From Mercurialis annua (Eukaryota > Streptophyta > Magnoliopsida > Malpighiales > Euphorbiaceae): a stretch of DNA of 64,000 nt. Numbering within the stretch: position 1 is the first letter of the stretch; each line of letters opens with the position of its first letter. Below are positions 34,634-45,937 of the stretch, piece after piece. The notes beneath the pieces were generated by a model. That model was given only the letters and a program-made list of their open reading frames with translations, did no database searches and was not told where the DNA came from. The position numbers and the translations under genes are program-made. Location of the stretch: the NCBI RefSeq assembly GCF_937616625.2, contig NC_065570.1:49405665-49469664 (forward strand). The letters run 5' to 3'.

Positions 34634-34865
34634 TATACATATATTTTTTATTTTCTCTAACATGGAGCTTATTTTGTACTTTTTTAATTTTAATTTTCAT
34701 TTGCATGTGTTGATTTTTGGCTTATTTAAAACATTTCAGTATTTGTTCGGTTTTTATATTTAAGTTCTGGACGATCCAAATTTTTTCAGTACTTGTTGGA
34801 AGTTTTCTGGATGTAAATAGCTTATTATTGTCTTGCCAACAAAAGTTCTTTTGATAATTTATGTT

Positions 34866-35250
34866 AGGCTTAATTACTTAAAAACCACCCACCTTGAACT
34901 TTTTTTTCGTTTATACCATGACTTAGGAAAAAGTTCATTTATACCCTGACGTATGTGTTTATGTTTCACCTCTACCCCGAGGCACTAAATTAACCTCTTT
35001 TTATTTTAAAAAAAGTTCAAAATAGTCCTTCATTTAGAGAAAAATTCATTTCTAATTAATCTCTAATTAGCTTAGGTTAAAAATGAAGAACTATTTTAAA
35101 CTTTTTTCTTAATGAAAAGAGGTTAATTTAGTGTCTCGGGGTAGAGGTGAAATATAAATACATACGTCAGGGTATAAATGAACTTTTTCTTAGGTCAGGG
35201 TATAAACGAAAAAAAAATTCAAGGTGAGTGGTTTTTAAGTAATTAAGCCT
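34866..35250. mobile_element. MITE, AGGCTTAATT ends, 385 bp, TSD TTATGTT
   Basis: TIRs approach 190 bp: AGGCTTAATTACTTAAAAAC starts both arms, with TACCCTGACGTATG and CACTAAATTAACCTCTTTT blocks mirrored. TTATGTT (7 bp) is perfect on both sides. Non-coding. Shares terminal bases with 51715-52037. Confidence 0.9.
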
Positions 35251-35569
35251 TTATGTTATATTGTTTTGTTTATTTTGATAGATCAAGTCTTAGATTTAAT
35301 GATTCTTTAGATCTCTTATAGCATTTGATTACTACGATAAACTTCAATTTAATTAATATAATCTACCTTTAAAATATATGTTGAAATCTACTATTACAAA
35401 TTAAAAAGGAATTGAATTATGTATTGTGTTTGGATGAAATAAATAGTTAAATATAACTAAGGTAACCTATTATTAATATTATTAATTAATGAACGCTAAA
35501 GTGATAACAAAAAATTAAACTAAAAATAACCAATTTTATTGAATATCAATTATTGATACATAAAAAAGA

Positions 35570-37805
35570 AACTGAGGCGGACTATTCCACTCTGTTCGCA
35601 CAACCATAAAAGTGATTGATTTTGCCAAACAATTGGCAGCCAGATTCGTTGAGCATTTTACGAAAATAAAGGAAATATTTTCCATAATACTTAACAAAGA
35701 CTTACAATCAGACGCATAATTAGCAAAATAAGATAGGTCTTGATAAGAATTCTTTAAGGTAAGTGATAACGTAGTACATTTAGTAGGGGTAAAACAACCT
35801 CGCCAAGAACGAATATCATTAAGTCAAGCATTTTATTGACCTGGTGTCGACTTCCGACCATCTCCTGGATCATAGACCACGCGATCTGGAGGGTCACCGG
35901 ATTGATAGACATTCGAGCATCATCCGAGACGCGTGCTTTTAACAAGGTCGGATCGAAGATTCTGTCCGCGCTTCTTAACTAGTGACATGAAAGCTCGGCA
36001 TAGACAACCCGAGCTTCGGGATACACTCAAGATCCGGAACTAGAAGCATGTGAGTCTGGTCTAGGCAATCTGGGCTTCAAGCTTTGACCGGGCTCCGAGA
36101 TACACTCAAGATCCAGATCTTGGGACCACGGAAGATCCTCTGACAGGTGCGTGAGGAATGTTTCCTCCACCTGACACACCTAACAACCAGCGCCCCATAC
36201 GGGGGATATTTTCCACGTAGGCATAACTGATTTTAGGGACCACACAAAGGACAGCCTGCCAGTAAGGCAAGGTTTGCCCTTAAACCCTAACTATAAAAAA
36301 GGGTTTAAGGGCAAACCCTAGGTAACTTTTTTTTCTCTTATCTGAAAACTCTTTCTCTTTTCTCTTCTTCTTCTTCCTTACTCAGAAATCTTACTTGAGC
36401 GTCGGAGTGAACGTCCGGTGACCCCACCGGAAGTTCTTTCTGACCTCTGTTTGCTGTTTGTGTAGGCATCATGAGATCAGATTCCTTTTGGTGATTTATC
36501 AGTAAGGAACAACTCTTGGCAATCGGTTTCCAAATGAACATATGTGTATCTTTTGGTCTTCAACCAGCTGAAAGCCTCACAAAATCCTATTGCTTCTGCT
36601 GTACGTGGTTCAATCTTACCAAGAAAACCAGCATGCTTTGCAAACATGTACCATTATGGTCTCTGATCAAACACCCAAAAGCACTGAAGTTACATGCATT
36701 AACAGTTGTAGCATCTATGTTGAAAGATAAAGAACCTAGGACTGGTTTTTGCCAAGAAGAAACAGCTTGGTGGTTTTCATGAAGAATCGAGACGTGTTTC
36801 AGAATTATCGCTACTCTCCATTGGCTTAGAAATCTATTCGAGAGTTGAACCACATCTGCAGAGGAATCAAACTTCTAGTTTCACACCTTATTATTTTTGT
36901 TTTCCACATGCTCTAGAACAGTACACAAAAACCAGCATTCCGAATCTAATAAGGACAAGTTCCTAAAGAACAATAAGTAAAAGGAGCATCAAAGTGAATA
37001 TTGCAAGAATTGGAATATGAGTTCAGGCAATCTTGAGCATATACAAACAATCTCGAAATACATGAGATTCAAATTCGCCTTCATCGTGGCACATAGGACA
37101 TTGGTTCACAACAGCATCATGTCTTTCAAGAAGGTTATCAATAGTGGAGAAACAACCTATAAGAACTCGCCAAATACAAATCTTTGTCAATGGAGCATGT
37201 TCATTCTCCAAAAACTCTTCCAGTCCACCTTCTAGAGAGTGGATTCACTGAGATGTTTTATGGGGACTTTTAATTGAAAATAATCCATTTTGTTCTTTTC
37301 CAAAAGCACTTATCACAGTCTCGTCTAGGATTTAACGGAATTGCGTAAATAAAAGTCATGTCCCTTTCATTAAAAAGGAACTCAATAATGGAAATATCCC
37401 AACATCAATTCGAAGTAATTAACTAAAAACACAAATAACCTCATTGCCTTTCGGTTTTATCGAAGTGACATAAGGGATGTCCTCCGCCCGGGAGCTAAGG
37501 ATCCGACCAAATCATATTGGTAGAACTATCAACAATCTTACGCGCTAAACCCTTTACTATAATGTCTGTACCTGCTAACACACTACGCCAAATATATGAA
37601 GGATTACTGCCACGTTGAGATGAAGGAATTCATAATGGGGAAAGTAATGATCATTGAGGATTGAAGAAACTAACGAAAAGCAGGAATGAAGGATCTGCCA
37701 TCTGTATTTGGCGAGAAGAGCAAGATTGAAGTCATGCAATTTCAAGAAACCGATCCCACCCAGATTCTTTGGCATGCACAATTTTTCCCAGTGCTTGTAA
37801 ATCTG
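35570..37805 (-). pseudogene. RNase H-bearing LINE relic, split by an LTR element
   Basis: On the minus strand, from high to low: CMPKNLGGIGFLKLHDFNLALLAKYRWQIL (37.77-37.65 kb, C-terminal LINE block), a CPMCHDEGEFESHVFRDC zinc motif (about 37.1 kb), then an RNase H-like part LGSLSFNIDATTV...FGCLIRDHNG (about 36.7 kb) and LETDCQELF (about 36.5 kb). After the LTR insertion at 35820-36467 it continues SWRGCFTPTK, then FVKCSTNLAANCLAKS (about 35.65 kb), the end of the RNase H domain. This lineage differs from the intact LINE, which lacks RNase H. Multiple stops. Confidence 0.82.
35820..36467 (+). mobile_element. LTR-type insertion, 648 bp, TSD ATCAT
   Basis: Flanked by ATCAT (35815-35819, 36468-36472). 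Removal with one copy rejoins the minus-strand RNase H frame, so the boundaries are well supported. It holds a TATA-like CTATAAAAAAG (near 36290), a CT-rich leader and the ACTTGAGCGTCGGAGTG...CCGGTGACCCCACCGG...TGACCTCTGT end shared with 1-355. The ends are not canonical TG...CA (TAAGTC...GTAGGC), so it is either decayed or an unusual TRIM-like unit. Confidence 0.72.
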
Positions 37806-38711
37806 AGAAGGGCGAGCCTATCTCTTTTTTTCCCTCTTGGGGTTTTTATTTAAAGTTTGGGCGAACCTATCTCTTTTTTCTCTATTGGAGTTTTTCTTTG
37901 AACGAGTTTTCTTTGGTAGATTCATCTTTGCCAAGCCTTATTGGGGCAAATCCCTTTTTGGTTGTCTTATTGGCTTATTCTTCTTTGTGGAAACTTTCTT
38001 GTTTTTTTTTTTTGACCGAATCAAGGTGAGTTCCTTCTTGGTTAAGTTTTGACTTATTTCTCTTTGGCGTAGTCTTCTTGGTGTATTATTCTTCTCTGCA
38101 TGTTTTGATCGTTTTTTTTTTATTTGACTGCATTTTTTTCGGCCCTTCTCTACTCTTTTACTTCTAATATGAGTCTTTTATTCATTTATTTGTTCGTTCT
38201 GCTCGAGGTTTTTTCCTTCATTTTTGCATCGTTTCGCTCTCCATATTTCGGGTGGTGTTTTTTTTCTTAATTTTTTTTCTCCATCTTCATCATTTCTGGT
38301 GGTGTTCCTCTATTTTCTTGATTTCTTTCTCTATTTCCGTTATTGTTTTGGGTAAAATTCTTTAATTTGCTATTTCTTCTTCTCTTCTTTCACCCTTTAG
38401 GTTTTTTTGCTTTTCTTGCAACCGATTGTTTTTTGTGCTTTATATATTCTTTTGCTCTTTGCAAGATTTATGTTCCACCTTATCTCTCTTTATTTTCTTT
38501 TTTTGAATTTTTTCTTTTTTTATAATTATTGGATATGAGTTATTCGCTCCCGCTGGTCGTTTGTTCTTAGGGTCTTTTCTAGACTCTCCAGATTCAGCAG
38601 ATTTGTTAGATCTGTTTGTTTGTTCTTAGGATTAGTTTCGTCAAATATCATCCTTCAATGAGGATTTATTTGTTTCCAGAGAAGCTACTTCAATTTGAAG
38701 TTTTCAAACTC
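37806..38711 (-). other. Strongly strand-biased T-rich tract, probable LTR-element leader
   Basis: The plus strand is very T-rich with repeated GGGCGAACCTATCTCTTTTT-like blocks (37811 and 37861). On the minus strand it is a purine-rich stretch directly downstream of the primer-binding site at 38712-38730, so it is probably the untranslated leader or gag-proximal part of an antisense LTR element. It stops abruptly against the LINE relic. Hydrophobic plus-strand frames here are composition artefacts. Confidence 0.45.
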
Positions 38712-38730
38712 TTCCCACAGACGGTGCCAA
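38712..38730 (-). promoter_or_regulatory. Primer-binding site of an antisense LTR retroelement
   Basis: On the minus strand TTGGCACCGTCTGTGGGAA, one change from TTGGCGCCGTCTGTGGGAA, a common plant gypsy/TRIM primer site. It lies 1 nt from a TG...-type LTR end at 38732. Confidence 0.7.
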
Positions 38731-38731
38731 T

Positions 38732-39190
38732 TGATAAATTTGGACATCTCGACAGTTCAACTTGCAAAACAATATAGATGGCTAATCGGACTGGTTTGTC
38801 TGATTAGCTCTCTAATGCTTAAATCAGTATTGAGATTAACGAAGAATAATTGTACTCTATGTATATTTTTGTGTTTACGCATACCTCAACCTCCTTATAT
38901 AGTAGTAGTGAGTGAATAGCTTGTTAAGTCTAAATACGAAAAAGATTCCTATTTAGCATATAAATTTAAATAGAAAAAGAATTCTTATTTGACTTGTGAG
39001 CTTATTTAGGAATGAATCTCCTAAATAAGATTCTATTTATTTGAATAAGAATACATGATTCCAAATAAAATAGTAATTTAATTGGGTTTCCATCAATTAT
39101 AAATAAATAACATTTATATATATTTAATTCTTTAATTATAAATGTCTTGAATTAAATAAGAAAACAAACTACAAGCATTAAATTATATTT
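38732..39190 (-). mobile_element. LTR adjoining the primer site (far end uncertain)
   Basis: Begins TGATAAATTTGGACATC on the plus strand, which is the LTR 3' end on the minus strand. A TATA-like box CTATATAAGG lies on the minus strand near 38895-38904. The outer end was not found; 39190 is a guess from where the sequence becomes featureless. Confidence 0.45.
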
Positions 39191-39264
39191 TGGCTAAATA
39201 ATAAAATATCAAAAAAGTAAATAGGTGACTCTAATAGAAAGTCATCTATTTTGATGAGAGAGAG

Positions 39265-39995
39265 TAGAGCTGGCCACAGTTCATAACTCGCCGGTCCCGG
39301 TTCAAGAAAAAAAATTAAACTGGCCTCGACCCATCTAAGTGACGGTTTCTGGCCGGCTCCGGTTCTGGGTTCCGGGCGGTTCGAAAAAAAAAGTAAAATT
39401 TAAAAAAAAATTAAAATTTAATTACTAAAAGCTAAAAAAAATAATCTAAAGTTAAAATAACGTGCAGAGATAATATTATAATAAGATAATAAAATAAAAC
39501 AAATTTCTTAAATATTATATTAACAAAAAGATTAACTAAGAAGTTTTTTAATTATATAACACTAAAATAATACATATATATTAACTTTATGTAGCATTAA
39601 AAAAATGTTTAAAAGATAAAGACTTTAAAAATCAAAAAGCACAATTTGATTGAAAATGTATAACAAATACATTATTATTGTATTAAAAAATAATATTATA
39701 ATATTATATATAATAAATAATATAATATAATATGATATAAAATATAATATAGAATATAGAATATGATATATATACAAATATATTAAAATTAAATAACTTT
39801 TATTGACGAGTTCGACCCTTGAACCGCCGGTTCCGATCCGGAACCGCCGGTTTACGGTTCAAAATATTTAGAACCGTCCCGAACCGGTCTTCTGACGGTT
39901 CCGTGCCGGTTTTAGTCCAGTTCCGAATTTGACCAATTATAGGCCAGATTTAATCGGGCCGGTTCACAGGCTGACCCAGCCCATGACCAGCTTTA
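39265..39995. mobile_element. hAT-like non-autonomous element, 731 bp, TSD AGAGAGAG
   Basis: Ends TAGAGCTGGCCA and GACCAGCTTTA; subterminal GGTTC/GAACCGG repeats such as GAACCGCCGGTT and CGGTTCCG; AT-rich core. It is flanked by AGAGAGAG, 8 bp as expected for hAT, though this is also a simple repeat. Confidence 0.75.
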
Positions 39996-40159
39996 AGAGA
40001 GAGGGCATCAACTAACTAAAACAATATGATTTTTTGGAGAATTGTTATTTAATTTAAATTAAATGACAAGAGTTGAAGATGCTCTAAAATATGAATTTTG
40101 ATGAAAATACAAAAAGATGAGATGAGAAAAAAATAGTTTTTTTAAGATATTATATTTAA

Positions 40160-40357
40160 TAATTGGAATTCTCTCAAGTTCAAATGAACTTGAGGGATCA
40201 TAATTACAATTTACATAGTTTATTGTAAAATGAACGGTGTAGATTAATTTAATTAAAATTGTACTTTTTTATCTTTACTGTTCATTTTACAATGAACAGT
40301 GCAAATCGTGAATATAACCCCCTCAAGTTCAAAATAGACTTGAGAGAATCCCAATCC
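40160..40357. mobile_element. MITE, 198 bp, TSD TATATTTAA
   Basis: TIRs with ATTGGAATTCTCTCAAGTTC against ATTGGGATTCTCTCAAGTC, both continuing to GAACTTGAGGG and then TTGTAAAATGAAC. A perfect 9-bp duplication TATATTTAA suggests a Mutator-type MITE. Confidence 0.88.
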
Positions 40358-40366
40358 TATATTTAA

Positions 40367-42547
40367 CGGTTAGATTTGAAAAAAAAAATATTTTCATGCG
40401 AACAGGGTTGTACAAAACTCTCGATGCTTCAACGTGGCAGTCCTTTATAGGCTGCTCAGGTTGCATAACAAATTTGATAAAAAAAAATTCTAATTTAATT
40501 CTTTCATAGTTTTATTATGAGACTTTTTTTATTTAGTTTATAAAATAATATAGTAATATTCGTATTTAATCATTAATTAAAAAATTTATTTATTAAACTC
40601 AGATATAACTAATAATAAAATTAATTATATTAATTTTTAATAATTTAAAAACTATTATTGAAGAATCACATAAAATCCTTATAGAATTCTCAGTATCCAT
40701 ATAAAATATAAATTTGTCTAAATAATCTATTTTGTGAATTTTAAATTATAAGTGTAATTAAATAATTTAATAATATTTTTAAATTTTATTTAATTGATTT
40801 CTCATCATATATAAATTAATTTATTTAATTTAATTAGTTATCCAATGGACCGAGTCTACCTAAGAATTTCTCTATATTCAATGGCTGACTCCATTATACA
40901 TAAAGAATTTATTTTCTAAGTAGTAATCGAAAATTATTAGCCAACTCATCTAAATACTTCTATAAGAATTATATATGATCAATTTTTGTTTTTGATCTTT
41001 ATGTATGATCAAATTTAAATAGGCTTTCTGGTGATAGAAACAAAATTAAAAAAAAATCTATCTAAATTTATAGTTATCTATCTATCGCAATTTGATTCAT
41101 TTACTGAAAAAGTATCTAAAATTTTCAAGAAAAATTTAATTGTGTTACATGGCAATGCAAGAGTTGACATAAAATATAAAATTATAATTTATGGAACTAC
41201 ATGGCGTCTTAATTAATCGGATGCTATTCTTCTTTCAAAATTTTAAAAGAATTTATACATTCAACTGTCACGTATGTATAAATAAATTAATTTTAAGAAA
41301 AATGATAGATCTCCAAAAATTGACCGAACCGAAATAGATTTACAATTTCTAAAAAAAATTAGATTATATTTTTACAAAGCCGAAAACGCTTAGATTTTTG
41401 GCACCCTTTAAAATACAAACTCTCCCCTTGCAACCCATGATTTTTATTTTTAACATTTGATAATTTCGTTGCTTCTATTTTTTTTCAAAGAGGAGGGAAA
41501 AATTGGATTTGGAAGGAGGATAAATATGGAAACTTGCCAAACATAAGAACACAAAAACGCGTAAAGGGAAACAGCTAAATATTATAAATTCTCACATATT
41601 CATATTTATATATGGAAATCCAATTGGGTTATAGTCATTGACTATTTAGACATGGTAATTTATTTGTTTACATTTGCAAACAAAACTTTATTTCTTTATT
41701 TATAATTTTTATGAAAAAATAGTACGTATATATTTTAAGTAATAGACAAAGGTCCTTAAAGAATGGGGGCGAAAGTGTGGTTTGAACAAATTTAATATTT
41801 AGAGTAGAAAAAGTGGATATATAATTGGAAGGTCATTAATTTTCATTTTTTATTTTTTTGGTAGTTCCTTGATTTAGAAAAAATCTTATTTAATGTCATC
41901 TATTAAAATTAATTTATAATTTTATCTATGAAGATAAAGATTAAATAATGAAAAATAACCTTTTGCAACTTGGATTGCAAGAAATTCCTACAAATTGATA
42001 CACCGTTCTATATTGGATGATTTTAAATGATGTACTCCCTCTGTCATAAACTGATAAACACTTTACAATAAATATAAATATTAAAAATCAATTTATCTTA
42101 GAAAAAATTAATTCATTTATTAAAAAATTATATTTGTAGTTAACATTATTTTTAGTATCTTTTATTTTTAATAAATTTTACTATAATCAATGAAGATATA
42201 CATACAATACATATCCTCAAAAAATTATATACATACGATATATAAATGATTGCCCGTAATTAAAATAAAGAAGTATTTTGGGAAATATAGAATTATAAAC
42301 TAAAAATTATTAATAGAGGACTATTGATCAACTGTAGGATCGAAATCATTTGTTGTGAAAAATGTATAAAACGTCAGTTTGCATAAATTATTCTTAGCTT
42401 ATTTAAAACTTTTATTATTTTATTTTGACTTGGATCTATTTGATCCGATTTTAATAATTTTTAAGATATATATTTTAGTTGATTAATCATATGAATTTTA
42501 TTCAATTTAATCATATGAATTTTGAGACTGAAATGACCCTTCTATCA
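40367..42547. other. Intergenic, AT-rich, one Stowaway-like end
   Basis: TACTCCCTCTGTCATAAACTG at about 42034 is a Stowaway-like terminus without a matching right end, so probably a truncated copy. No gene seen. Confidence 0.4.
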
Positions 42548-42557
42548 TTAATTTTTC

Positions 42558-42910
42558 GAACAAAGGGTCAACGCGACCCCTAAACTTGTGACACGGGGTC
42601 ATCTAACCCAATTTATATTTTTTTGACAAACTAATTCCAAAATTCTTCATTTTTGGGTCAAATAACCCACAATTGTATTTCTAAAATGCATAAAATACAA
42701 ATCGGAGGTGGGGGATGCAAAAAAAGTAATTAGATACTTTTCTAATTGTTGCAATATAATTATTTTAAATCTATTTTTTGAAATAAAAATATAAATTATG
42801 GGGTTATTTGACTCAAAAATGAAGAGTTTTGGGGTTAATTGCTCAAAAAAGTATAAATTGGATTAGATGACTCCGTGTTACAAGTTTAGGGGCGCGTTGA
42901 CCCTTTGTTC
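42558..42910. mobile_element. MITE, GAACAAAGGGTCAAC ends, 353 bp, TSD TTAATTTTTC
   Basis: TIRs exceed 100 bp: GAACAAAGGGTCAACGCG, CTAAACTTGTGACACGGGGTC, then AAAACTCTTCATTTTTG. A perfect 10-bp direct repeat flanks it (42548-42557, 42911-42920). A second copy is at 50108-50462. It ends 187 bp upstream of the DUF1635 ATG, in its likely promoter. Confidence 0.9.
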
Positions 42911-43004
42911 TTAATTTTTCTATAAAACTCTTGGAAATAAAAAATAAAGAAACATTAGCTTTTAGCCATCCCTTTCTTTTGTCATTATGTGTACTTCATT
43001 CTTC

Positions 43005-43010
43005 TATAAA
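43005..43010 (+). promoter_or_regulatory. TATA box of the DUF1635 gene
   Basis: TATAAA about 90 bp upstream of the ATG, leaving room for a start site near 43035-43040 and a CT-rich 5' UTR. Confidence 0.55.
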
Positions 43011-43096
43011 TGACTCAGTAGTCACCTTTCTTCCACTCCCCTTAGTGCCTTGATTTCTTCTTTTTCTTGCCTCTCATTTTTCTTTTGCTATCTAAA

Positions 43097-44728
43097 ATGG
43101 AAGAATTGGGTTATTTATGGAGTTATCAAGAGGTGGGTTCTTCTTATTCTTTAATCTTTTCTTTCTTCTTCTGGGTATTTTTTGCATTTAGGTCCTTCAT
43201 TATCATGTTTTTATCCACATTTAAATATTTGTTACTCATATAAAATGAGTCATTAGATATAATTATGGGTTTCTTTCAATTCATATGTTTGTTCAAACAT
43301 TCTTCTTGATAATTTTATTTATCAATTTCATAAAGTTAAAAGCATTTTTTTTCTTGCAATTCTAATTCTGTCATAGAGAATTTGTTTGGTTGAAAAAAGG
43401 TCCTTGAATTTAATTTTAGCTTTGTTCTTTGCTTTGGAAAATATAAACCATTTTTGTCCTGCTAGGAATAGAACATGCTTTTCTTGAAATTTGAGAGTAC
43501 AAATTGTCTTTATTGATGCAACCTTATACTTTTTTTTCATATCATAAGACTAAACCCAACCTAAATGTCAATTTTAGTTTATTTTAGTCATATTATCTCC
43601 TTCATTATTAAAAATTATCAAGAACCGTCCTCCAAACATGGTCTAGTAGTAGTTATATTTTAATTCAATACGAAAACTTTAAATTCGATACTAGAATTTT
43701 AAATTCGATACTAGAACTTTAAATTCGAATTCTCAAATTCTTCCCATCTTAATAAATACAATAAAAATTCTGAAAATCACCTTTCATGTTGCATGGAAAT
43801 TTATCGAGTCTTACATTTTAGCTTTTCTTTTTCTATTTCCCGAAACGCTTATGAAATTCTAAAACTTACATTTACATTCTTGTAAAATAATTATTTTGAG
43901 GCTAATTTTTATTTACTTTTGAATTGGCAGGGAATTGATGAAATGAAGCAGAAGCTTTTATACACAACAATTGAATTAGAGACATTAAAAGTAGAAGCAA
44001 CTGAAGAAATGAGAAAACACAAAGAAGATGTCAAACAATTAATTGATCTCTTGAAAAATGCATACAAAGAAAGAGACGAAGCTAAAGATCAGTTACAGAA
44101 GCTTCTCAACAAGCTACTGCCGGAATCATCTCCGATTCTTCCTCCGCCGCAATCGGAAAGTCCTCCCGTATTTCCGATGAAGGCAAATTCAAGTATAACG
44201 GAGTCCAACAGTTCGTCTGCTACGTATAATCACCATTCTGTCGATTCCATGTTCGACGGAGTTGCTTCGCCGGATTTCTCAAGCATAAACATGGCGGATT
44301 CTAGTAAAACGTACGTTCAAGAATCGTATAATCTTGCTGATGCAGCCATTGATAATCTTGTTAAGGGAAAACTGCTGCCGGAGAAAGGAAAACTGTTGCA
44401 AGCGGTTACGGAGGCCGGTCCTCTTCTTCAGACGCTTCTTGTTGCAGGGCCGCTTCCGCGGTGGAGAAATCCTCCGCCGCTGCAGACTTTTAGAATTCCG
44501 CCGGTTTCGATAAAAAGTTGTGAAAATGCTAAAATGAGTACGACGAATAAAAGATCGTTAAATTCTGCGTCTTATAGTGAAATGTACCGCGGATCTTCGC
44601 AGATGTGCTCGGCTGCGGTGTTTAATTTTAGCAATGGTGCTTCTGGTTCAGGTTTAGGAAACGGTTGGTCGTTGAATTCCGGTGGTATTAATCAAGTTCC
44701 GGCAGGCAAAAGACAAAGATTCCACTGA
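43097..44728 (+). CDS. DUF1635 family protein (two exons)
   Basis: Exon 1 is 43097-43132 (MEELGYLWSYQE), then a GT...AG intron 43133-43930 and exon 2 43931-44728, giving 277 residues. The join reads SYQE-GIDEMKQKLLYTTIE. The MEELGYLWSYQE...ELKQKLLYTT-type head followed by an EATEEMRKHKEDVKQLIDLL coiled coil and ERDEAKDQLQKLLNKL (about residues 15-75) is the plant DUF1635 signature. The rest is Ser/Pro-rich, with LLQAVTEAGPLLQTLLVAGPLPRW as the second conserved block (about 165-190), and ends basic GKRQRF. The function is not established in the family. The start is supported by the conserved N-terminus; the tiny first exon is easily missed. A SINE-like relic lies in the intron. Confidence 0.93.
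43639..43736 (+). repeat. Degenerate SINE head with triplicated 20-bp unit, in the DUF1635 intron
   Basis: An A-box-like TGGTCTAGTAGT (43639) is followed by three 20-bp units CTTTAAATTCGATACTAGAA (43677, 43697, 43717). Each contains a B-box-like AAATTCGA, and the last reads ATTCGAATTCTC. Looks like a tRNA-type SINE relic whose B-box region expanded in tandem. Confidence 0.45.
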
Positions 44729-45038
44729 GTTATTTTTTTCCTTCTATTTTTGCTGATCTATATTTTTGTATAAAATATTCTAATTTCAATGGCTTTTTTT
44801 TGGTGTAAATGAAAAATTCTATTTTCGGAATTTGAATGAAATATATATAGTAGTTAGATTACATTTCTTGCTACATTTTTATTAGCAAGAATTTAAATTT
44901 TGTTGTAGTCTGAAATGCCTAATAAGTAATAACACATCCGTCACTTAGAAAATCGCCCTTTATGCATCTTCTCTCTCTATAGAATTTTTTAATCCGGACT
45001 ACCGTCACTATTGAGCCTAGCCTTTGATCATTTTTTGT
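44729..45038 (+). other. 3' flank of the DUF1635 gene
   Basis: T-rich 3' UTR-like sequence; no clear AATAAA, but TTGTATAAAATATTC and TGAATGAAATATA could serve. The MULE duplication begins at 45039. Confidence 0.4.
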
Positions 45039-45374
45039 TAATTTAAAGAGAAAAGAGTCATCCAGACCCCTAACGTTTGCATGTTGGACCAACTGGTCTT
45101 CTAACGTCTGAAAGGTTCAAACGGGCCCCAAATCTCATGAAAAACAGACCACCAAGCCCCTTAACTTAACTCTGTTTCGTTCAGCCCCTAACGTCGTGTA
45201 CAAATCCAACGTGGCTTCTACTTTTACCATTGGGGTTTAATTACGTGGCATTTATTATACCACCTACCCATCTTCTTCCTATAATAACAAATTGCAACCC
45301 CTAAAACATAAAAATTGAATTCGTAAAATTCCTAACTACATTCAAAATTGAAGATACATTGGTTGTAAATCATC

Positions 45375-45937
45375 ATGCCAACATCTTTGTATTCTTCAGC
45401 AAGGATTCGGCAAAGAAATAGCGATATGGAGTACATCTCTAAAAGTCGAGTTCGATTTTCTAGATGCTTAGAATCTCGTATTGTTCCTTTGTACACTGCT
45501 TGGACCGGAAAAACCCTGGACGGAGGTTTTATGGCTGCGTAAATTATAAGGTAAGGTCTTTTTTAGTGTTAGTTTGGTTTTGGCTAGTTGGAATTTGACA
45601 AGTTTTTGACTATAGCTGAATTGCAAAACCTGTAATTTGTTTCTTGATTAGATTAGGGGCTGTAATTTTTTTAAATGGCACGATGAGGAAATGACTGAGA
45701 GAGCAAAGTATGTGATTAACAATCTCATAGCTGAAAAAGAACTGAGCATGGATAGAAGGTGTAGCGGAAGATTCAATTATGGTAAAGATATTGACAATTT
45801 ATGGCAGGAATTCAAGCTTGTGCAGAAAGCAGAGGAGAAAAAATGATGAACTACTTGATGCTAGAAAGAAAATGAAAATTGCATGTGCTATAGCTGCAAT
45901 GTCCTGGGTGGTTTTTATTATGTATTTTTTAGGTTAA
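45375..45937 (+). pseudogene. GRF-type zinc finger protein with C-terminal membrane helix, inside the MULE
   Basis: ATG at 45375. A first exon ends in KNPGRRFYGCVNYK after a one-base loss in the A-run at about 45510; an intron begins at GGTAAGGTC. The second exon reads CNFFKWHDEEMTERAKYVIN (from about 45660), then a charged helix. After a second frameshift near 45840 it ends ARKKMKIACAIAAMSWVVFI, a single transmembrane segment, with a stop at 45935-45937. Head motif T-x4-NPGRRFYGC plus C-x-FFKW-DE is the GRF zinc finger, which binds nucleic acid in other proteins. The first CxC pair is damaged (FSRC). Function unknown. It may be a captured host gene or a long-term MULE passenger. Confidence 0.82.

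Noticed and set aside
37769..38525. Phe/Leu-rich plus-strand frames resembling membrane proteins
   Set aside because: Composition artefact of a T-rich tract next to a retroelement primer site.
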